A program made the translations under genes and the position numbers. From assembly GCA_023436825.1 (NCBI GenBank), contig JAEZHS010000580.1, forward strand, positions 1-6,407: a stretch of DNA of 6,407 bases, read 5' to 3'. How positions within the stretch are numbered: position 1 is the stretch's first letter; the number at the start of each line of letters is the position of its first letter. The stretch comes from Pseudomonadota bacterium (lineage in GTDB: Bacteria > Pseudomonadota > Alphaproteobacteria > Reyranellales > Reyranellaceae). Below the pieces are notes generated by a model, which was given only the letters and a program-made list of their open reading frames with translations, searched no databases and was not told where the DNA came from. This document shows, piece by piece, positions 1 to 5,824 of this stretch.

Positions 1-37
1 CGAAGAGATGGCCAAGCGGCTGGAAGAGCCGTACTAG
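1..37 (+). CDS. rpoA: DNA-directed RNA polymerase subunit alpha, C-terminal end only (partial)
   Basis: Only the last 11 codons and the TAG stop at 35-37 are in the window, read in the frame starting at base 2, giving EEMAKRLEEPY. A short basic/acidic end of this kind is typical of alphaproteobacterial alpha subunits. The next gene is rplQ, which follows rpoA at the end of the alpha ribosomal operon in most bacteria. The identification rests on that gene order plus the tail sequence, because no domain is visible. The 22-base gap to rplQ implies co-transcription. Confidence 0.8.
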   Translation, partial: EEMAKRLEEPY

Positions 38-43
38 GCCGAC

Positions 44-51
44 GAGAAGGA
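44..51 (+). promoter_or_regulatory. Shine-Dalgarno site of rplQ
   Basis: The AAGGA core at 47-51 lies 8 bases before the ATG at 60. This supports 60 as the rplQ start and shows that this organism uses canonical ribosome binding for some genes. Confidence 0.75.
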
Positions 52-59
52 ATTAAGTC

Positions 60-482
60 ATGCGTCACGGAAATCGCGGCCGGAAGTTCCACCGCACGGC
101 AGAGCATCGCAAGGCGATGTTCTCCAATCTCGCGGGTGCTCTCATCAAGCACGAGCAGATCACGACCACGCTCCACAAGGCGAAGGACCTGCGTCCGATC
201 GTCGAGAAGCTGGTCACGCTCGGGAAGAAGGGCGGCCTACATGCGCGTCGTCAGGCGATCGGTTATCTGCGCGATCCCTACATCGCCGACAAGCTGTTCA
301 CGACGCTCGGTCCGCGCTATTCCAAGCGCGCCGGCGGCTACCTGCGCGTCCTGAAGGCGGGCTTCCGCTTCGGCGACGCCGCCCCGATGGCCGTGATCGA
401 GTTCGTCGAGCGCGACACCGCTGCCAAGGGCCAGGACTCCGGTCCGTCGGCCGAGCAGGCCGAGCAGCAGGAAGCGGCGTAA
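60..482 (+). CDS. rplQ: 50S ribosomal protein L17
   Basis: This is a structural protein of the large ribosomal subunit, bound to 23S rRNA near the exit-tunnel side. The 140-residue product begins with the L17 signature [20 protein letters not shown], followed by the conserved [12 protein letters not shown] and [11 protein letters not shown] segments. The central part ends with [20 protein letters not shown] and EFVERD, as in other L17 proteins. The E. coli protein has 127 residues. The extra length here is a Gln/Glu/Ala-rich tail (about residues 120-140), a variable extension common in alphaproteobacteria. The ATG at 60 is supported by a good Shine-Dalgarno site and by the conserved N-terminus. 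It is the last gene of the operon: a strong terminator begins 24 bases after its stop. Confidence 0.98.
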   Translation: MRHGNRGRKFHRTAEHRKAMFSNLAGALIKHEQITTTLHKAKDLRPIVEKLVTLGKKGGLHARRQAIGYLRDPYIADKLFTTLGPRYSKRAGGYLRVLKAGFRFGDAAPMAVIEFVERDTAAKGQDSGPSAEQAEQQEAA

Positions 483-506
483 GCCTCCTCCCATGGATTG
501 AACGAC

Positions 507-540
507 ACGCCCGCCGGCCGCCCCGGCGGGCGTTTTGTTT
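507..540 (+). terminator. Rho-independent terminator of the rpoA-rplQ operon
   Basis: An 11-base arm at 507-517 (ACGCCCGCCGG) pairs perfectly with 523-533 (CCGGCGGGCGT) around a 5-base loop. It is followed by a T-rich stretch TTTTGTTT at 533-540. Position and shape are those of an intrinsic terminator on the + strand, closing the ribosomal operon 24 bases after the rplQ stop. No comparable T tract precedes the hairpin on the other strand, so it looks one-directional. Confidence 0.93.
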
Positions 541-554
541 GGTATTCTGCGTCT

Positions 555-1040
555 ATGGTGCTGACCTTCAGAACGGCGATGCTGTCCGAGGGCGAAGAGG
601 CCGGACGCGTCATACGCGCGGCCTTCACGCCCTACGTCCGCGCCCTGGGGCGCGAGTTGCCCGCCGACGGATCTGCTCGGTTTGCGGAAGAGTGGGAGCG
701 CTTTGCGGCGGAACTGGAGCGCGGCGACGTCTACGTCGCCTTGGACGGTGAGCAGATCGTCGGCGCCATCAGGACGAAACCGCAGGAGAACGCGCTCTAC
801 ATCCAGCAGATCGCCGTCGATCCGTCCCGACAGGGCACCGGTGTCGGCAGCTGGCTGCTGGCGCGGATCGACGAGGTGGCCCGATCGCGCGGCCTTGGCG
901 GCCTGTCGCTCGAGACCGCCGAGATGGCCGAGGCCAATATTCGCCTCTACCGCCGGCACGGCTTCGAGATCGTGGGCCGCGGTCCACCCGACCATGGCCT
1001 CGACCCCCACACCCGGGGCCACATGCTGAAGTCGTTCTAG
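555..1040 (+). CDS. GNAT family N-acetyltransferase
   Basis: The 161-residue product has the size of a single GNAT domain, an enzyme that transfers an acetyl group from acetyl-CoA to an amine. The acceptor cannot be told. The N-terminal beta strand (LTFRTAM, residues 3-9) and helix 1 are followed by a central acetyl-CoA motif: strand IQQIAVDP (83-90), then the pyrophosphate-binding loop R92-Q-G-T-G-V-G98. Motif B follows, with ANIRLYRRHGFEIVG at 127-141. The frame is open back to a TTG at 498, but that start would lie upstream of and read through the terminator hairpin. The ATG at 555, which places the domain as usual, is therefore chosen. No Shine-Dalgarno sequence precedes it and it begins only 14 bases after the terminator, so it needs its own promoter or readthrough. 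Its TAG (1038-1040) overlaps the stop of the opposing P450 gene. Confidence 0.93.
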   Translation: MVLTFRTAMLSEGEEAGRVIRAAFTPYVRALGRELPADGSARFAEEWERFAAELERGDVYVALDGEQIVGAIRTKPQENALYIQQIAVDPSRQGTGVGSWLLARIDEVARSRGLGGLSLETAEMAEANIRLYRRHGFEIVGRGPPDHGLDPHTRGHMLKSF

Positions 1041-2290
1041 GACGACAGCCTGTCCCAAACGATCGGATACTTGTTGAACCCGCGGAAGCGGGCACGGCCA
1101 CCTCGTTCGGGGGGGCCGTCGCGGGTCAGTCCATCGAAGCGCTGCACAAGCCGGCCGATGGCGATCGTGCCCTCGATGCGCGCCAGCACCGCACCCAGGC
1201 ACATATGGACGCCCGAGCCGAAGGCGAAGTGGCGGTTGGGCTCGCGGCCGGCGTCGAACCGGTCGGGCTCGGCGAACTGCGCCGGGTCGCGGTTGGCGGC
1301 GCCGATGGCGATATGGATGTAGGTGCCTGCCGAAAGCTTCTCGCCGCCGATCTCGAGGTCGGACGCGAGGCGGCGATTGCCCAGCTGGTTGGAGCTCTCG
1401 AAGCGCAGCCCTTCCTCGACGCAGCTCTTCAGGAGCGCCGGGTTCTCCTTCAGTCGACGCAATTCGTCGGGGAAGCGCAGCAGGGCGTCGATCGTGTTGC
1501 CGATCAGGTTGGTGGTGGTCTCGTGGCCGGCGTTCAGCAGGAAGATGCAGTTCTGCACCAGCTCGTCGTGCGTCAGCCGCTCGCCGTCGACCTCGCCGTG
1601 GATCAGGGTGCCCAGCACGTCGCGATCGTCGGCCGGCTGCTTGCGCCGGTCGGCCACGAGGGCGTCGAGATAGGCCGAGAATTCGGCAACGGCGGCGTTG
1701 CCCGCCGCCTGGCGCTCGGGCCCGGCCACAGGCTCGAGAGCCCCGAGGATGGCGAGAGAGTAGCGCCTGAACGGCGCGTGTTCGCCCGCCGGCACGCCCA
1801 GCATGTCGCAGATCACCTCGACGGGCAGGCGGAACGCGAAGTCCTCGACCAGGTCCATGCGGCCCTTGTCGGCATGCTCGGCCAGCAGCCCGTCGACCAC
1901 GGCTTCTACGCGCGGCTGCAAGGCCGACAACGCGCGCGGCGTGAACGCCGCGGCCAAGAGCTTGCGCACGCGCGTGTGCAACGGCGGGTCGTTGAACACC
2001 AGGCTGGTGGTGTGATGCTTGTAGAGGGGCGTGCCGATGCCGAACTTGGGACCGAACTCGGACTTCTTGTCCGACCGCATCACCGGGTCGCGATAGCAGA
2101 CGGCGACGTCGGCATAGCGCGACAGGAACACGCTGCCGTCCGGCAGGCGCTTGATCGGCGCGAACCGGCGTAGCGCGTGATAGTAGGGGAAGGGATCGTC
2201 GAGGAAGGCACGTTCGAGGCTCGCCAGGTCGAAGCGGCGGGCGAAGCCCTCCGCCTCGTCCGCCGGCAGCTCGATCAGCCCTGCGCTCAG
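1037..2290 (-). CDS. Cytochrome P450 (apparent CTG start)
   Basis: This is a soluble bacterial P450 of about 417 residues, a haem-thiolate monooxygenase. Its substrate is unknown. Numbering from the CTG at 2290, the landmarks are the helix C motif DPPLHTRVRK, the I-helix oxygen-activation motif A254-G-H-E-T258, the K-helix ExxR (E293-G-L-R296), and the haem loop FGSGVHMCLG with the ligand Cys364. The C-terminus runs on intact through a run of seven G on the + strand (1109-1115). There is no transmembrane anchor. No ATG, GTG or TTG lies in frame at a sensible place: the nearest upstream ATG (2572) is deep inside the dehydrogenase gene, and a GTG downstream would cost about 55 residues. The CTG at 2290-2288 overlaps the dehydrogenase TGA as CTGA and has GGAGG 7 bases before it. 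A second CTG at 2278 is an alternative. The gene is probably translated by coupling to the dehydrogenase. No ferredoxin or reductase gene is nearby. Confidence 0.93.
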   Translation of the reverse strand: MSAGLIELPADEAEGFARRFDLASLERAFLDDPFPYYHALRRFAPIKRLPDGSVFLSRYADVAVCYRDPVMRSDKKSEFGPKFGIGTPLYKHHTTSLVFNDPPLHTRVRKLLAAAFTPRALSALQPRVEAVVDGLLAEHADKGRMDLVEDFAFRLPVEVICDMLGVPAGEHAPFRRYSLAILGALEPVAGPERQAAGNAAVAEFSAYLDALVADRRKQPADDRDVLGTLIHGEVDGERLTHDELVQNCIFLLNAGHETTTNLIGNTIDALLRFPDELRRLKENPALLKSCVEEGLRFESSNQLGNRRLASDLEIGGEKLSAGTYIHIAIGAANRDPAQFAEPDRFDAGREPNRHFAFGSGVHMCLGAVLARIEGTIAIGRLVQRFDGLTRDGPPERGGRARFRGFNKYPIVWDRLSS

Positions 2291-4077
2291 AGCTGCGCCT
2301 CCGACAGCGCAAACACCGTACGGCCAGCCGCCTTCAGAGGGCCGAGCTGGGCCAGGGCCGGCGGCAGGATGACCTCGGCGTAGAAGCGGGCAGTCACGAT
2401 CTTGGCTTCGAGGAAGGCGGGATCGCCGTCGCGGCCGGCGAGCTTGCCCTGGGCCGCCAGGGCGCTCCTGGCCAGCAGCCAGCCGCCCAGAGCCGTCCCG
2501 GCCAGCCTCAGGAAGGGCACAGAGCCCGCCAGGGCGGCAACGAGGTCGGCCTTGACCGACTGGGCCGCCCACCTGGTGGCGTCCTCCAGGGCCGCTGCGG
2601 CGGCCTCCAAGGCCCTCCTGATGGCTGCCAGGTCGTCCCCCGGCGCGGCCTTCATCGTCTCGGCGGTGGCGCGCATTTCGACCACCAGCGCCAGCATGGT
2701 CTCGCCGCCGTCCTTGGCGATCTTGCGCCCGACAAGATCGCGCGCCTGGATACCGTTGGTGCCCTCATATATCGGCAAGATGCGCGCATCGCGCAGATGC
2801 TGCGCGGCGCCCGTCTCCTCGATGAATCCCATGCCGCCATGGATCTGCACGCCGGTCGAGGCGATCTCGTTGCCGAGGTCGGTGAACCACGCCTTGACGA
2901 TCGGGATCAGGAGATCGACGCGGTCCTGGATCCTTTTCGCGGCGTCCCGGTCGGGATGCTTCAGCGCCCCGTCGATGCCGGCCGCCGTGTAGTAGCCCAA
3001 CGCCCGCATCGCTTCGATCTGGGCGCGCATGGTCATCAGCATGCGGCGAACGTCGGCATGATGGATGATCGACACCGGCTGCGGCTTGTCGCTGCCGTCG
3101 TCCTTGGACTGCACGCGCGTCTTGGCGAAGGCGGCGGCCTGCTGATAGGCGCGCTCGGCGATCGCCAGGCCCTGGATGCCGACCGAGAGCCGCGCGTTGT
3201 TCATCATGGTGAACATGTAGGAAAGCCCGCGGCCTTCCTCGCCGACCAGGTAGCCGACGGCGCCGCCGTCATCGCCGAACGACATCACGCAGGTCGGGCT
3301 GGCATGGATGCCGAGCTTGTGCTCCAGCGACACGCAGCGCAGGTCGTTGCGCTTGCCTGGCTTGCCGTCAGGGCCGACCAGGAACTTCGGCACGATGAAC
3401 AGCGAGATGCCGCGTACCCCGGCCGGCGCGTCGGGTGTGCGCGCCAGGACAAGGTGCACGATGTTCTCGGCCATGTCGTGCTCGCCGTAGGTGATGAAGA
3501 TCTTCTGGCCGGTCACCAGGTAATGGTCGCCGTTCTTCACCGCGCGGCTCTTGAGCTGCGCCAGGTCCGAGCCAGCCTGCGGCTCGGTGAGATTCATGGT
3601 TCCGGTCCACTCGCCCGAGATCATCCTGGGCAGGAAGGTCGACTTCTGGTCGGCCGAACCGTGATGGTGGATGGCGTCGATGGCGCCCTGGTTGAGCAAC
3701 AACACCAGGCCGAAGCCCATGTTGGACGCCTGCCACATCTCTTGCACTGTGGCCGCAAGCAGCCATGGCATTCCCTGACCGCCGAACTCGGGATCGAAGG
3801 GCAGCGAGTTCCAGCCGCCCTCGACGAACTCCTTGTAGATTGCGGCAAAGCCCGGGGCCGTCCGCACCACGCCGTTCTCGAGCTTGGCGCCCACCTTGTC
3901 GCCGTCGCGGTTGAGTGGCGCGAGGCCGTTGCCGGCAAGCTTGGCCGCTTCCTCCAGGACGGCGTCGATCGTGTCGTCCGTGGCATGCTCGTAGCCCGGC
4001 AGCGCAGCGATCTGTTGCAATCCTGCCACTTCGCGCAGCGCGAAACGCATATCAGCGAGTGGTGCGGTATAGGTCAT
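2287..4077 (-). CDS. Acyl-CoA dehydrogenase, long (about 600-residue) DmdC-like family
   Basis: This is a cytoplasmic FAD enzyme that removes two hydrogens from the alpha-beta bond of an acyl-CoA and passes electrons to an electron-transfer flavoprotein. The 596 residues show, in order: a short N-terminal extension typical of the long subfamily (MTYTAPLADMRF); the helical N-domain; the FAD/substrate beta domain with MNLTEPQAGSDL (161-172) and ITYGEHDMAENI (195-206); the C-terminal helical domain with QIHGGMGFIEE (411-421) and the catalytic base Glu438 in IYEGTNGIQ; and an extra C-terminal helical region (about 465-596) absent from short-chain enzymes. Database entries of this family are often labelled 3-methylmercaptopropionyl-CoA dehydrogenase (DmdC), but the true substrate cannot be read from sequence. 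The ATG at 4077 has GGAGG 7 bases upstream and the family's conserved N-terminus. It is the first gene of an operon with the P450, and divergent from the crotonase. Confidence 0.96.
   Translation of the reverse strand: MTYTAPLADMRFALREVAGLQQIAALPGYEHATDDTIDAVLEEAAKLAGNGLAPLNRDGDKVGAKLENGVVRTAPGFAAIYKEFVEGGWNSLPFDPEFGGQGMPWLLAATVQEMWQASNMGFGLVLLLNQGAIDAIHHHGSADQKSTFLPRMISGEWTGTMNLTEPQAGSDLAQLKSRAVKNGDHYLVTGQKIFITYGEHDMAENIVHLVLARTPDAPAGVRGISLFIVPKFLVGPDGKPGKRNDLRCVSLEHKLGIHASPTCVMSFGDDGGAVGYLVGEEGRGLSYMFTMMNNARLSVGIQGLAIAERAYQQAAAFAKTRVQSKDDGSDKPQPVSIIHHADVRRMLMTMRAQIEAMRALGYYTAAGIDGALKHPDRDAAKRIQDRVDLLIPIVKAWFTDLGNEIASTGVQIHGGMGFIEETGAAQHLRDARILPIYEGTNGIQARDLVGRKIAKDGGETMLALVVEMRATAETMKAAPGDDLAAIRRALEAAAAALEDATRWAAQSVKADLVAALAGSVPFLRLAGTALGGWLLARSALAAQGKLAGRDGDPAFLEAKIVTARFYAEVILPPALAQLGPLKAAGRTVFALSEAQL
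2298..2302 (-). promoter_or_regulatory. Shine-Dalgarno site that decides the P450 start
   Basis: GGAGG on the minus strand (CCTCC at 2298-2302 on +) lies inside the last codons of the acyl-CoA dehydrogenase, 7 bases before the CTG at 2290. Its spacing suits that CTG and is too long (19 bases) for the second CTG at 2278. It therefore favours initiation in the CTGA overlap. Confidence 0.6.
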
Positions 4078-4084
4078 CTGCTTT

Positions 4085-4089
4085 CCTCC
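4085..4089 (-). promoter_or_regulatory. Shine-Dalgarno site of the acyl-CoA dehydrogenase
   Basis: GGAGG on the minus strand (CCTCC on +) lies 7 bases before the ATG at 4077. It fixes that start over the upstream in-frame ATG at 4311, which would lie inside the opposing crotonase gene. Confidence 0.8.
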
Positions 4090-4111
4090 AGACCGCAATA
4101 TGCCGCGCTCA

Positions 4112-4126
4112 GTCGCTTTTGGCGAC
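4112..4126. repeat. Small inverted repeat in the divergent promoter region
   Basis: GTCGC at 4112-4116 and GCGAC at 4122-4126 form a perfect 5-bp inverted repeat around TTTTG. It sits centrally between the two start codons and overlaps the possible minus-strand -35 box, where a shared regulator's operator could be. Arms this short occur by chance in GC-rich DNA. Confidence 0.3.
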
Positions 4127-4150
4127 CGGCTCAGGTATTTTCCCGGCACC

Positions 4151-4924
4151 ATGTCCGACACCGTTCTTCTCGCCATCGATGGCCCGCGGGCCACCATCAC
4201 GCTGAACGATCCAGCCAAGCACAACCGCCTCGATCCGGAGGGGCTCGACCTCTTGATGGCGGCGGTCGAGACGGCCGATGCCAACCCCGACGTGCGGGTC
4301 ACGGTGATCACCGGGGCGGGCGATAAGACCTTCTGCTCGGGCTACGATCTCGGCTCGATCCCGGCCAGCGGCCAGAAGCAGACCGGTCACAAGGACTCGG
4401 CCTTCGAGAACGTCATGGACCGCATCGAGGCGATGCGCATGCCGACGCTGTGCGCCCTGAACGGCGGCGTCTATGGCGGGGCGACCGACATGGCGCTGGC
4501 TTGCGACTTTCGCCTGGGCGTCAAGGGCATGAAGTTCTTCATGCCGGCGGCGCGCTTTGGCCTGCACTACTATCCGAGCGGGCTGCGCCGCTACACCCAG
4601 AAGGTGAGCCCGAGCTTCGCCAAGCGCGCCTTCCTGCTGTCGGAGAATTTTGCCGATATCGACCTGCTGGCTGTGGGTTACCTGGACTGGCTGGTCGATC
4701 GAAGCGAGTTCAAGGGAAAAATCGACGAGATTTCCAACCGGCTTGCCACGTTGGCGCCGCTTTCCATGGTGAACATGAAGCGTGCCATCGAGCAGTTTGC
4801 CCAGGCCGAGCCTGACATCCCGGCTATCCGTCAGAACATGCGCGAGTGCGCTACGTCCGAAGACCTCCGCGAAGGCCTGGCTGCTCTGCGTGAGCGCCGG
4901 CAGCCCGCCTTCAAGGGCCGCTGA
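4151..4924 (+). CDS. Crotonase-fold (enoyl-CoA hydratase/isomerase family) protein lacking the classical catalytic glutamates
   Basis: This is a 257-residue single-domain member of the crotonase superfamily, which acts on CoA thioesters and usually forms trimers or hexamers. The CoA-binding/oxyanion-hole regions are present: FCSGYDL (61-67) and NGGVYGGATDMALACD (104-119). In ungapped alignment with rat mitochondrial hydratase from memory, Glu144 corresponds to Asp113 and Glu164 to Ala133 (in FFMPAARFGLHYYPSGLRR). Both water-activating glutamates are therefore missing, and ordinary hydratase activity is doubtful. An isomerase, thioesterase, hydrolase or other crotonase reaction is possible. 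The ATG at 4151 is chosen because the usual strand (DTVLLAIDGPRATITLNDP) begins right after it. An in-frame ATG at 4100 would add 17 unlike residues. No Shine-Dalgarno sequence is seen. It is the first gene of a co-directional run with the cyclase and kinase, 6 bases before the cyclase ATG, and is divergent from the acyl-CoA dehydrogenase. Confidence 0.92.
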   Translation: MSDTVLLAIDGPRATITLNDPAKHNRLDPEGLDLLMAAVETADANPDVRVTVITGAGDKTFCSGYDLGSIPASGQKQTGHKDSAFENVMDRIEAMRMPTLCALNGGVYGGATDMALACDFRLGVKGMKFFMPAARFGLHYYPSGLRRYTQKVSPSFAKRAFLLSENFADIDLLAVGYLDWLVDRSEFKGKIDEISNRLATLAPLSMVNMKRAIEQFAQAEPDIPAIRQNMRECATSEDLREGLAALRERRQPAFKGR

Positions 4925-4930
4925 TTGATC

Positions 4931-5818
4931 ATGCAGCGACGCCTGGCCGCCATCGTCCACGCCGACATCGCGGGCTTCACCCGCATGATGGAGGGCTCGG
5001 AGACGCGCACCTTCCGGCATCTGAAGACGGCCCAGATCGAGGTCTGGCGGCCGGCCATCCAGGCGTCCAACGGCCGCCTGGTCGGCACGGCGGGTGACGC
5101 CATGCTGGCCGAGTTCGGCTCGGCCGTGACCGCCGTCAGCGCCGCGCTCGACATTCAGGAGCGCATGGCGAAGTTCAACGACACGATCGAGCCCGAGCAG
5201 CGGATGAACTTCCGCATCGGCGTGCATCTCGGCGAGGTCATCGTCGACGACGAGGACCAGAACATCTTCGGCGATGGCGTCAACCTCGCTGCCCGCATCC
5301 AGGCGCTGGCCGAGCCCGGCGGCATCGCCGTGTCGCGCGCCGTGCGCGACCTGGTCGAGCTGCGCATCGAGTACGCCTTCGTCGACGGCGGCGAGCACTC
5401 GCTGAAGAATGTCAGCCGCTCGGTGCAGATCTTCCATGTCCACCACGCCAAGGCCGTCGTGCCGACCAACACCACGACGCGCATGGTGCCGCAGATCACG
5501 CTGCGCTTCGAAGGCACCGATTCGGCCAAGACCAAGCACAGCTTCGAGGTCACGCTCGAGAAGCTGATGAGCCGTTCGGACGGCATGGTGATCGGGCGCG
5601 CCGCAGACCAGTGCGACTTCGTCCTCGCCCATCCGACCGTGTCCCGCCGGCATGCCCGGCTGCGCGTGGCGGGCGAAGCCCTGCAGGTCGAGGATCTCGG
5701 ATCGACCAACGGCACCAGGGTGGGCGAGCAGACGCTGAAGGCCGGCGAGCCGGTGTCGTTGCATGCCGGCGACAAGCTGCGTATCGGCGATGTCGACGTC
5801 ATGCTGCGCCATCTCTAG
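4931..5818 (+). CDS. Class III adenylate/guanylate cyclase domain fused to a C-terminal FHA domain
   Basis: The 295-residue protein is soluble, with no membrane segment. Residues 1-170 form a class III nucleotide cyclase catalytic domain. Metal-binding Asp12 lies in HADIAGFTRMM and Asp56 in GTAGDAMLAEF. Transition-state Asn118 and Arg122 lie in GDGVNLAARIQALAEPGGI. The base-recognition Lys is replaced by Gly52, and the Asp seven residues before Asn118 is Asn111, so the substrate (or activity) is uncertain. A Thr-rich linker (PTNTTTRM, 178-185) leads to an FHA domain (about 188-295) with the phosphothreonine-binding landmarks IGR (221-223), VSRRHAR (237-243) and LGSTNGT (256-262). FHA domains bind phosphothreonine peptides, and the next gene encodes a Ser/Thr kinase, so phospho-control of the cyclase is a fair inference. 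The ATG at 4931 is chosen. A TTG at 4925 in the same frame is better spaced (7 bases) from AAGGG at 4913-4917 and would add two residues. Confidence 0.93.
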   Translation: MQRRLAAIVHADIAGFTRMMEGSETRTFRHLKTAQIEVWRPAIQASNGRLVGTAGDAMLAEFGSAVTAVSAALDIQERMAKFNDTIEPEQRMNFRIGVHLGEVIVDDEDQNIFGDGVNLAARIQALAEPGGIAVSRAVRDLVELRIEYAFVDGGEHSLKNVSRSVQIFHVHHAKAVVPTNTTTRMVPQITLRFEGTDSAKTKHSFEVTLEKLMSRSDGMVIGRAADQCDFVLAHPTVSRRHARLRVAGEALQVEDLGSTNGTRVGEQTLKAGEPVSLHAGDKLRIGDVDVMLRHL

Positions 5819-5824
5819 CGAACC

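Larger units (their letters stand above)
4078..4150. promoter_or_regulatory. Divergent promoter region between acyl-CoA dehydrogenase and crotonase
   Basis: These 73 bases separate two genes transcribed away from each other, so both promoters should lie here or just inside the genes. On the minus strand, TCGCCA (4125-4120) and CATATT (4102-4097), 17 bases apart, each match the sigma-70 consensus at 4 of 6 bases. On the plus strand, TATTTT at 4136-4141 matches the -10 box at 4 of 6, with no good -35. These are weak matches, so only the location is firm. Confidence 0.5.

Noticed and set aside
498..554. Earlier TTG start for the GNAT protein, adding 19 residues
   Set aside because: It would place the start upstream of and inside the rplQ terminator hairpin. 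The added residues are encoded by the stem-loop and T tract and do not resemble a GNAT N-terminus.
1031..1046. Palindrome at the convergent stops as a bidirectional terminator
   Set aside because: The stem is only about 7 bp with a mismatch and essentially no loop, and there is no T tract on either side.
1109..1115. Run of seven G as a possible frameshift or sequencing error in the P450
   Set aside because: The protein reads on past the run with a normal P450 C-terminus and ends at the expected length, so no frameshift is indicated.
237..2312. A 691-codon open frame on the minus strand across rplQ, the GNAT gene and the P450
   Set aside because: It is out of frame with the P450 and antisense to rplQ and GNAT. 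Its product is Arg/Ala/Gly-rich low-complexity sequence with no family motifs, typical of shadow frames in GC-rich DNA.
4100..4150. Earlier ATG start for the crotonase, adding 17 residues
   Set aside because: The residues do not belong to the crotonase fold, there is no ribosome-binding site, and the segment is promoter DNA shared with the divergent gene.
2797..4326. A 509-codon open frame on the plus strand opposite the acyl-CoA dehydrogenase
   Set aside because: It is the antisense of a clear 596-residue dehydrogenase, and its translation shows no domain or plausible ribosome-binding site.
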